From positions 62,001 to 126,000 of the forward strand of contig JAMPIV010019831.1 of NCBI GenBank assembly GCA_024509875.1: a stretch of DNA of 64,000 bases, given 5' to 3'. Below the pieces are notes generated by a model that saw only the letters and a program-made list of their open reading frames with translations, did no database searches and had not been told where the DNA came from. Source of the DNA: Oreohelix idahoensis (taxonomy: Eukaryota > Mollusca > Gastropoda > Stylommatophora > Oreohelicidae). The first letter of the stretch is position 1. Every line of letters starts with the position of its first letter. A program made the position numbers and the translations under genes. Below, in pieces: positions 46,113-55,369 of this stretch.

Positions 46113-48067
46113 TGTGGTGTCTGCCCATGCACACCACATGTTAGATTTATTGAGTTTGAGTTAGTGCTGATAAATGCGGCACTATTTGGGATATTGAAAA
46201 TAAGGCGCACCGGAAAATGACACGGAGAGAGATGTTTATAATGTGTATGGCCAAGGTGTTAAGAAAAAACCTTGAGCTTTGTGGCCGCTGTGTTTTCTTG
46301 TAAGTTCCATTGGGAACATATTGCGAAGTGTTCACCTTTCTAAATGAATGTGGTTTGTACAAGAGGAGGAATACTCTTGGCATATGATTAATACTGTATT
46401 GATGAGGTTTGGTAATTAAGGATTAATCTTGACGAACGCCTCTGTATGCTACAAGGAATATACGTTATTAAAGGATGTTGAGTTCGTTAAAAAGGAAGAC
46501 TGTTTTAGTTCGTCATTGGTGATTGGGTCATTTAAAGAACCCACATGTATGTTGTTGAGTATGGAATAAAACTATAATCGTTGGGTCACCCTGGACGTAA
46601 CAGAATAACGAGCATTATTATGAAACAACAGCAGGAGTAAACAAATATACATTAACATAACCAACATGTACTTGAACTGTGGACAGGGGTAGCAATTTAT
46701 CTAAAATAATAGAAACGAACCCACAATATATTCAAACAGCGCCCCACCACAGATATGGGAGGCTGTCGTCCGTTGGATTTGAAGGACATTTGAAGGTTGC
46801 TCAGGCTATTGGCAGACAGAGTTCTATGTTGGGACAATATCGGGAATTTTGATCAATCTATCGCTGTTCAACAATGAACATTTTATGCAGAGACAGCTGT
46901 TGGAATGCAACTTTGTGCAGACATGAAATTTACAATATTCGTATACTAGGTCATGCCCAGACCTGGTACCTTACTTGAGGATCAGAAAAAACATTATATC
47001 CATGATGAAATCGTTCACGCTGATTTACCATGAGAGGAATATCTTCACGGGAGAAATATGAATCTGCGATTTTACGAGGAGGTCGTTTCGCTGGACAAGT
47101 GGACTCGGAAGTAATAGATCAAACCGTTAGGACATTGGCAAGGTCACCTCATCAGTTTATTCGGTCACTCGTTGGAAAGTAACATTTCGTCTCTATCATT
47201 ATATATTGACACTATCTCTACAATGTGTCTCACACGAGTAAAGGTCGGACATTCCCATTGAACTGAATACTCAGTGAACGATTTACGAGAACGTCTTCAT
47301 ATTTCGTCATCATGGTTGCTGATTACTACATTATAAGATTACTACATTATCCACATTTCAATTTAATATTGCGTGGAACGACCCATTGGAGTTACAGCGA
47401 AGAATGGACGCTCATGGTCGATTCAGATAAGTAATGTTATGTAACGTCATGGTTGTTGGTCCTATCATTGTTGGGCAAATCTCGCTTCTTTTGTGTTATA
47501 TGTTTCTTTTCTTTGTCTCTTGCGGGCGACTGTTTAGGAGGCATTTTACGTTTCAGTGTCGTATTTCTATAGGTTGATTGCATTAATTTCTTTCAGGGAT
47601 TCAGCATTTAGTGCTGTCGTGATTTCCGCTCTGTTTGAAATTAAGGCTTTCATGCGTGTTAGCTGTGCTGTGATTTGTCGTATTTTTTTTAAAATTTCAA
47701 TTTTGTTTGGAAATTTAGTCTGGCGTGGGTCTTTCCTGGCTATCTTTTGTAAAATTTACATTAATGGTAAAAGTGATTTGTCGTTTTGTCTCGTTTATTA
47801 CTGGTGGAAACTTTAATTTTTTTTTGTCTTAGAATTTTTGACTATTTACAATTTTGTCGTTTCCTTATTTTGTTTCCATCCATGTCTTTCGTTATTCATG
47901 GCATGTGATAATTTTCCTTTGCAGCATACATATGATTCATTATTTATTGATCAAATATAATACAATAATATTGCTTGTTATATATCCTACGATTCTTGTG
48001 GATAACAAGAAGCATAATCATACACGATAATTATATCACGTCTAAGTGAGTTGTGCAGGTGATATAG

Positions 48068-48134
<67 letters not shown>

Positions 48135-48248
48135 CATTGTGACTACACCAATCAGACACACTATTCCATAGTGTGATGGACTAAGTAAGGCAGAGGATAA
48201 CATAGATATTGATTTATTGTTTATAAAAGTTATACTTCTTAGTATACT
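46113..48248 (+). repeat. LTR 1 plus leader, copy 1
   Basis: The LTR start is fixed by comparison of left flanks: TGTGG is common, the base before it differs. The first 26 bases form TGTGGTGT-N10-ACACCACA, a perfect 8 bp inverted repeat. A polyadenylation-type AATAAA lies at 46565-46570. The LTR end cannot be placed, because every LTR in the array is followed by the same internal sequence; a TGG that might begin a primer-binding site occurs near 47998 and 48174. An (AT)n tract lies at about 48072-48131. The short frame at 47556-47816 shows no motif. Confidence 0.75.
48072..48131. repeat. (AT)n tract, copy 1
   Basis: About 60 bp of AT dinucleotide repeats shortly before Gag. The matching tracts in copies 2 and 3 are longer. 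Confidence 0.95.
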
Positions 48249-51200
48249 ATGGCGACTCTTGACTATTTTATTAAACAAGGAAAGGCACTGAGTATGGAAG
48301 GTGATATTTTAAAAAATTTTGCTTTGACTGCATATGAAAAAGCAGAGGCAAAAGAAGAAAGAGAAAGAAATGAGAAAAAAGAAAGAGAAGAAAGAGAAAG
48401 AAATGAGAAAAAAGAAAGAGAAGAAAGGGAATTTTCTATGGCGCAAGAAAAAGCAAATAAGGAAGAAAGAATTCGTATGGCAGAAATCGCTGCGGAACGA
48501 GAGAAAATGGAACATGAAAAGGCAATTCGTTTAGCTGAAATTGCTGCCGAGGAGGCAAAATTTGAAAGGGAGAAAGCTTTTGAGGTTGAGAAACTTCGTT
48601 TTCAACAACATCATGTTTCCCATGATTCTGATAGTAATGGTTCATCGAAGAAGGCAATCACAACCCCTAATTTTAATTTAAGACTACCACCCTTTTCTCC
48701 TCCTCACGACGATATAAGTTTTTATTTATTAAGATTTCAGGAAAGAGTCTCTTGCTTAAATATTGATAAAGATTCGTGGTCTGGTGTTTTTTCGGGTCTC
48801 CTCACAGGTGATGCAGTTGGGGTCTATCTGGGTATAGACCAAGATAAAAGACATGATTTTCAGGTCGTAAAGGCAGCATTTATACGCAGATATGGTCTGG
48901 ATCAGGAAGGCTATAGACAAAAGTTTCGATCCATGTTACCGGTAGAGGGTAAAAATTTTGAGGATTTTGTTTCCTCCATAAAACTATGTCTCCAAAGATG
49001 GGTTGAACAGGCTTCTATCCCTAAAACTTTTGAAGGATTATGTGATCTCTTATTAAGAGATAAAATTGTTTCTTCGGTAAACCAGGATATTGTATCATTC
49101 TTACAAGAACGTAATCCGACTAGTATCGATGAAATGGAAAAATTAGGTCAACAATTTTCCGTTGCTCATCCAAACTTGTCATTGAGCAGAGCAAAAGTCT
49201 TGGACTCATCTACTGCGTGTGCTGCGACGCACGGGAGATCGCGCACTCGTAACTTGGATAGACGATATAATCATAGAGAAAATAATCACACATCCTATAG
49301 GGGTAAATATAATTTTTACCATAATCGCTCACCTTCACGGGGTAGAGACAGGCATAATTTCAACAATTATAACAATAACCAATGGTATCGAAATAACCAG
49401 TATTCACACAACAAATATACTGACAATCATAATTTGTCACCGCGGGGTGGCCATTATGACAGGGACAACAATGGACATTCTCATTCAGACAATTTTTCAG
49501 ATCGCAGAAGATCTCACTTCGTTAGAAGTCATAATAGAGCACGCTCACAAGCCAATGCTTGTCAGACGGTAGATAGAAATGTCAGTAATGACATTCATTC
49601 AACCAATAATCACGCCAATGCGTGTAACGTTGATTTAGAAAATTCTAATAATTGTACAGAATGTAAGATGTTATTTCAACCTGGAGCTACACCACGGCTT
49701 AAATGTGGACATGTCTTACCAGTGTTGTCATCTTATGACGGTGTTGGTACTCTCACTTTACATAATGGGTTTTTGTTTAACACTCCAATTAAAATTTTGA
49801 GGGACACGGGTTGCACAACGGTCGGGATAAGAAGGTCGTTAATCCCTCCGTCTTGTTTCACTGGAACGTCAGTGAAATGCATAACTTTCGGAGGCACGGT
49901 AGAGATATATCCCATGGCCGACGTAACAATAACCACGCCATTCTTTACTGGGAAAGTTCGTGTATGTGTTCTCAACCAGCCTTGCTGTGACTTGATTTTG
50001 GGAAACATAAAGGGTATAAAAGAATGTTCTACTGATGAAATTTCTGCATGGGAAAGAGAATATCTTTCTTTATCCAATGCTGTGACTACTAGAGCACAGC
50101 TGGTTGCAGAAGCAAATGAACTTAATGATAGCAATAATATCCCACACGTGACAACAAGTCATTACATAGATAAAAATGCATTCATTAACCAACAAAAAGA
50201 TGACTCTTCTTTGGGACGTTTATTCACTTTAGCTACGGCTAAAACTATTACACATACAAATAATGCCAGACATTGGTATCAATTTCATGACAATATTTTG
50301 ATACGTTGTTTTGACAATTATTCTTCGGTACTCAGACAAATAGTAGTACCTACGTCATTTCGATCACTAGTTTTATCTAATGCACATGATGTTCCTTTTG
50401 CGGGTCATATGGGGATTGCCCGCACAGCTTATAGATTGATGGCACATTTTTTTTGGCCAGGGGTTCATAAGGACGTCGCAACGTTTTGTAAATCATGCAC
50501 TGTTTGTCAGGGAGTTGCACGGAAGGGTGCGCATCAGTTTGCACCCCTACAGACCACAGATATCTCTGTGCGTCCTTTTTATAAGATGGCTGTCGACATA
50601 ATCGGGCCTCTTCCGGTGTTATCATCCAGAGGATTCCGCTTCATCTTAACGTGTATCGATCTATGCACCAGATGGCCTGAAGCCATACCTGTTAAGTCCA
50701 TAACAACAATGTCGGTGACTGATGCATTATTATCGATATTTTCACGTATCGGATTTCCTGAAGAGCTTCTGTCAGATCATGGCACGCAATTCACTTCAGG
50801 TATGTTCTCGGAAATTTGTGATGTGCTTCACATCCGTCATACATTGAGTGCCAGATTAAATCCGCAATCAAACGGAGTTGTAGAACGCTGGAATTCTACA
50901 TTAAAACAGATGTTGGGCAAAGTAACAACAATGTTTCCCCATGATTGGGACCGGTTGATACCAGCGGTTCTCTTTGCGTATAGAGAAGTTCCTAATCGTC
51001 AAACCGGATTCTCACCATTTCAATTAGTTTTCGGGGCTAATCCAAGAGGACCAATGTCTATCTTACATGATTTGGTGATAACAAATGATGATAATACGAT
51101 TACGAAATCTAGTCACCAATATGTCACAGATCTACGTCAATGCATTGTGGACGCATGTGAAATCGCGACTGAAGCATCAGAATTAGCAAAATATAAGACT

Positions 51201-52961
51201 CGGTCGCGTATTAATCGTGATAGAAGATTAACATCATTATCGATTAACGATGAAGTTTTTGTTCTCTTGCCACTTAAAGGTGATCATTTGTTGGTTACGT
51301 GGCAAGGTCCTTTTAAAGTTGTGGGTAAGAAAACCGACGTAGATTACATCATCGACATTAGGGGTAAAAGAAAAACATTCCACACTAACATGTTACAACC
51401 GTACATTTCTCGACCTCTTCCACTCAAACATATTTGTGAATCTATCACAAATCAATCTCCGCATCTGGCATCTATTGCTTTAGTTGATGAAGTAGCAACT
51501 AGTTTCGCGGATGTACCGCTTGATTTTCCTGTGGTACCTATCCAAGCCTCTGAAACTTGGAAGGATGTAATCATTTGTAACGATTTACCTTCAGATCAGA
51601 AGAATCAGATTCTCAATCTATTGAAATCTTTTGAAGATGTATTATCTGATCTGCCTGGACGAACTAACATTATGTCTCACGAAATAAAATTATCGGATCC
51701 CACTCCTATTAAGTTACGACCGTATGCAATTCCTTTGCATATCAGAGAGCAGGTTGACAGCGAGGTCGACAATATGTTGAAAATGGGGATAATCTCTCCA
51801 TCAGATTCTCCATTTTGTTTTCCGATGGTGGCAGTACGGAAGAAAGACAAATCCATTCGTATATGCATTGATTTCCGTCGACTAAATAAAGTCACGATAT
51901 CAGATTCTGAACCAATGCCTGTGCTGGAGGACTTGCTACCTCATTTAGCTTCTGCTACTTTCTTTAGCAAATTCGATTTATCAAAAGGGTATTGGCAGAT
52001 CCCTTTGACCGAAGAATGTAAACCGTTGACGGCATTTGCAACAGCGAAGGGTTTGTTCCAATACAATGTCATGTGTTTTGGGCTCAAAAATGCACCTGCA
52101 ACTTTTGTACGGATGATGCGTCGAGTATTTGGGAACCGTTCTGACCTAATATCTTATATAGATGATATTTGCATGTTTCATGACACATGGGAAGAGCATG
52201 TAGATGGTATACAATCTTTACTCCTGACACTAAGAATACACAATCTCACAGCCCGTCCATCCAAAATAGAAATTGGATTCAATGAAATTTCATTTCTAGG
52301 ACACAAAATTGGCAGACATGTAATACAGCCTGATGAATCTAATTTAAAACGCATACTTGATCTTACAATTCCAACTACAAAGAAGCAAGTACGGAGTCTA
52401 TTAGGATTGGTGAATTTTTACCACAAGTTTATTCCAAGGTTCTCGTCTTTGACTGCTGTCTTATCTGATCTAACTAAAAGAGGTATGCCTAACAAAGTAG
52501 TTTGGACAGAACAATGTAACCATGCATTACAAAACATTAAGACTCATTTTTCACAGTATCCTATATTAAGACTGCCAGATTTAAAAAGATCATTTACTGT
52601 TGTAACAGATGCTTCGCTCCATGCAATAGGCGGGTGTTTGGGACAAAGTTTTGATGGCAAGTTTCATCCGATCTACTACTTGAGTAGGAAACTGTCGGAA
52701 GCCGAATCTAAATACTCTATTTTCGACAGAGAACTGTTGGGTATAGTATGGACTTTGAATAAACTTCAAAAGTATGTGGTAGGTACGCATTTTACTATAA
52801 TGACAGATCAGAGATCATTAACGTATCTGCAAACCTGTAAATCACCAAGTGCAAGACTTACGAGATTTGCATTGCAGTTGCAAGCGTATGACTTTGATAT
52901 CGTCCATATAGAAGGACATAATAATGTAATCGCTGATACTCTGTCAAGAGGAATACATTGA
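48249..52961 (+). CDS. Gag-Pol polyprotein, intact, with integrase before reverse transcriptase
   Basis: A single 1570-codon frame from ATG 48249. Domains by residue: N-terminal MATLDYFI; Glu/Lys/Arg coiled coil about 28-119; Gag capsid about 138-325 with SCAN-like FEGLCDLLLRDKIVSSV and FLQERNPTSIDEMEKL; Arg/Asn/His-rich tail 330-460; CTECKMLF...LKCGHVLPVLS about 469-493; protease RDTGCTTVG about 519; integrase zinc region HDVPFAGH...CKSCTVCQ about 713-753; integrase core Asp 782, Asp 843, Glu 879 (D-D35-E); GPY/F-like WQGPFKVV about 1018; reverse transcriptase with CIDFRRLN, KFDLSKGYWQ and YIDD 1303-1306; RNase H from TDAS about 1452 to ADTLSR near the end. No envelope and no CCHC knuckle. 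Gag and Pol share one frame, so a protease must release all products. This copy looks competent on sequence. Confidence 0.92.
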   Translation: MATLDYFIKQGKALSMEGDILKNFALTAYEKAEAKEERERNEKKEREERERNEKKEREEREFSMAQEKANKEERIRMAEIAAEREKMEHEKAIRLAEIAAEEAKFEREKAFEVEKLRFQQHHVSHDSDSNGSSKKAITTPNFNLRLPPFSPPHDDISFYLLRFQERVSCLNIDKDSWSGVFSGLLTGDAVGVYLGIDQDKRHDFQVVKAAFIRRYGLDQEGYRQKFRSMLPVEGKNFEDFVSSIKLCLQRWVEQASIPKTFEGLCDLLLRDKIVSSVNQDIVSFLQERNPTSIDEMEKLGQQFSVAHPNLSLSRAKVLDSSTACAATHGRSRTRNLDRRYNHRENNHTSYRGKYNFYHNRSPSRGRDRHNFNNYNNNQWYRNNQYSHNKYTDNHNLSPRGGHYDRDNNGHSHSDNFSDRRRSHFVRSHNRARSQANACQTVDRNVSNDIHSTNNHANACNVDLENSNNCTECKMLFQPGATPRLKCGHVLPVLSSYDGVGTLTLHNGFLFNTPIKILRDTGCTTVGIRRSLIPPSCFTGTSVKCITFGGTVEIYPMADVTITTPFFTGKVRVCVLNQPCCDLILGNIKGIKECSTDEISAWEREYLSLSNAVTTRAQLVAEANELNDSNNIPHVTTSHYIDKNAFINQQKDDSSLGRLFTLATAKTITHTNNARHWYQFHDNILIRCFDNYSSVLRQIVVPTSFRSLVLSNAHDVPFAGHMGIARTAYRLMAHFFWPGVHKDVATFCKSCTVCQGVARKGAHQFAPLQTTDISVRPFYKMAVDIIGPLPVLSSRGFRFILTCIDLCTRWPEAIPVKSITTMSVTDALLSIFSRIGFPEELLSDHGTQFTSGMFSEICDVLHIRHTLSARLNPQSNGVVERWNSTLKQMLGKVTTMFPHDWDRLIPAVLFAYREVPNRQTGFSPFQLVFGANPRGPMSILHDLVITNDDNTITKSSHQYVTDLRQCIVDACEIATEASELAKYKTRSRINRDRRLTSLSINDEVFVLLPLKGDHLLVTWQGPFKVVGKKTDVDYIIDIRGKRKTFHTNMLQPYISRPLPLKHICESITNQSPHLASIALVDEVATSFADVPLDFPVVPIQASETWKDVIICNDLPSDQKNQILNLLKSFEDVLSDLPGRTNIMSHEIKLSDPTPIKLRPYAIPLHIREQVDSEVDNMLKMGIISPSDSPFCFPMVAVRKKDKSIRICIDFRRLNKVTISDSEPMPVLEDLLPHLASATFFSKFDLSKGYWQIPLTEECKPLTAFATAKGLFQYNVMCFGLKNAPATFVRMMRRVFGNRSDLISYIDDICMFHDTWEEHVDGIQSLLLTLRIHNLTARPSKIEIGFNEISFLGHKIGRHVIQPDESNLKRILDLTIPTTKKQVRSLLGLVNFYHKFIPRFSSLTAVLSDLTKRGMPNKVVWTEQCNHALQNIKTHFSQYPILRLPDLKRSFTVVTDASLHAIGGCLGQSFDGKFHPIYYLSRKLSEAESKYSIFDRELLGIVWTLNKLQKYVVGTHFTIMTDQRSLTYLQTCKSPSARLTRFALQLQAYDFDIVHIEGHNNVIADTLSRGIH

Positions 52962-53225
52962 CATATGTAACTGTCCTGGGTACAGGAAGTGACAACAAAC
53001 ATTGTTTATGTTCATAATCAATTGAGGTAGATTATATAGCGATATTTTCGTAGCATTAATATGTTGCTCACAAGTTGTTGCCACATATTTTAACTGCATT
53101 TCACTCATCGTGATATCATTTCACTCATTGCTTGAATTTGATTTTCCTTTTTATCATTATAGTTAAGTATAGTTAATGATGACCTGGAAACCTGCAGTTT
53201 CCAGTAGCGCGCAGGGGGGGTAATA
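52962..53225 (+). promoter_or_regulatory. 3' non-coding region and polypurine tract, copy 1
   Basis: The 264 bp between the Gag-Pol stop and the next LTR contain no gene. They end AGGGGGGG-TAATA at 53213-53225 directly before the LTR. A G/A-rich tract just before the 3' LTR primes plus-strand DNA synthesis in LTR retrotransposons. The same string precedes LTR 3 at 60337-60349. Confidence 0.8.
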
Positions 53226-55176
53226 TGTGGTGTCTGCCCATGCACACCACATGTTAGATTTATTGAGTTTGAGTTAGTGCTGATAAATGCGGCACTATTT
53301 GGGATATTGAAAATAAGGCGCACCGGAAAATGACACGGAGAGAGATGTTTATAATGTGTATGGCCAAGGTGTTAAGAAAAAACCTTGAGCTTTGTGGCCG
53401 CTGTGTTTTCTTGTAAGTTCCATTGGGAACATATTGCGAAGTGTTCACCTTTCTAAATGAATGTGGTTTGTACAAGAGGAGGAATACTCTTGGCATATGA
53501 TTAATACTGTATTGATGAGGTTTGGTAATTAAGGATTAATCTTGACGAACGCCTCTGTATGCTACAAGGAATATACGTTATTAAAGGATGTTGAGTTCGT
53601 TAAAAAGGAAGACTGTTTTAGTTCGTCATTGGTGATTGGGTCATTTAAAGAACCCACATGTATGTTGTTGAGTATGGAATAAAACTATAATCGTTGGGTC
53701 ACCCTGGACGTAACAGAATAACGAGCATTATTATGAAACAACAGCAGGAGTAATCAAATATACATTAACATAACCAACATGTACTTGAACTGTGGACAGG
53801 GGTAGCAATTTATCTGAAATAATAAAAACGAACCCACAATATATTCAAACAGCGCCCCACCACAGATATGGGAGGCTGTCGTCCGTTGGATTTGAAGGAC
53901 ATTTGAAGGTTGCTCAGGTTATTGGCAGACAGAGTCCTTTGTTGGGACAATATCGGGAATTTTGATCAATCTATCGCTGTTCAACAATGAACATTTTATG
54001 CAGAGACAGCTGTTGGAATGCAACTTTGTGCAGACATGAAATTTACAATATTCGTATACTAGGTCATGCCCAGACCTGGTACCTTACTTGAGGATCAGAA
54101 AAAACATTATATCCATGACGAAATCGTTCACGCTGATTTACCATGAGAGGAATATCTTCACGGGAGAAATATGAATCTGAAATTTTACAAGGAGGTAGTT
54201 TCGATGGACAAGTGGACTCGGAAGTAATAGATCAACCCATTAGGACATTCATAAGGTCACCTCATCCAATAATTAGGCCACACGTTGGAAATTAACATTT
54301 CGTCTATATCATTATATATTGACACTATCTCTGCAATGTGTCTCACACGAGTGAAGGTCGGACATTCCCATTGAACGAATACTCAGTGAACGATTTACGA
54401 GAACGTCTTCATATTCGTCATCATGTTGCTGATTACTACATTATAAGATTACTACATTATCCACATTTCAATTTAATATTGCGTTGAACGACGCATTGGA
54501 GTTACAGCGTGGAGTGGATACTCATGGTCGATTCAGATAATTGATGTTTTGTAACGTCATGGTTGTTGGTCCTATCATTGTTGGGCAAATCTCGCTTCTT
54601 TTGTGTTATATGTTTCTTTTCTTTGTCTCTTGCGGGCGACTGTTTAGGAGGCATTTTACGTTTCAGTGTCGTATTTCTATAGGTTGATTGCATTAATTTC
54701 TTTCAGGGATTCAGCATTTAGTGCTGTCGTGATTACCGCTCTGTTTGAAATTAAGGCTTTCATGCGTGTTAGCTGTGCTGTGATTTGTCGTATTTTTTTT
54801 AAATTTCAATTTTGTTTGGAAATTTAGTCTGGCGTGGGTCTTTCCTGGCTATCTTTTGTAAAATTTACATTAATGGTAAAAGTGATTTGTCGTTTTGTCT
54901 CGTTTATTACTGGTGGAAACTTTAATTTTTTTTTGTCTTAGAATTTTTGACTATTTACAATTTTGTCGTTTCCTTATTTTGTTTCCATCCATGTCTTTCG
55001 TTATTCATGGCATGTGATAATTTTCCTTTGCAGCATACATATGATTCATTATTTATTGATCAAATATAATACAATAATATTGCTTGTTATATATCCTACG
55101 ATTCTTGTGGATAACAAGAAGCATAATCATACACGATAATTATATCACGTCTAAGTGAGTTGTGCAGGTGATATAG

Positions 55177-55255
<79 letters not shown>

Positions 55256-55369
55256 CATTGTGACTACACCAATCAGACACACTATTCCATAGTGTGATGG
55301 ACTAAGTAAGGCAGAGGATAACATAGATATTGATTTATTGTTTATAAAAGTTATACTTCTTAGTATACT
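53226..55369 (+). repeat. LTR 2 plus leader (shared by copies 1 and 2)
   Basis: Very similar to 46113-48248, except for a patch at about 54185-54560 with more than twenty substitutions and indels relative to LTRs 1 and 3. The (AT)n tract is at about 55189-55251. This LTR is both the 3' LTR of copy 1 and the 5' LTR of copy 2. Confidence 0.85.

Noticed and set aside
47556..47816. 86-codon frame in the LTR, repeated at 61793-62053, as an accessory gene
   Set aside because: The frame is broken in LTR 2 by a one-base deletion near 54801 and shows no motif. It is probably chance.
48249..52961. Classification as Ty1/copia because integrase precedes reverse transcriptase
   Set aside because: The reverse transcriptase, RNase H and the GPY/F-like integrase C-terminus read as Ty3/gypsy type, and the order fits the Gmr1-like group.
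52962..53225. Envelope gene after Pol
   Set aside because: Only 264 bp separate the Pol stop from the LTR and no long frame exists, so the element is not retrovirus-like in that sense.
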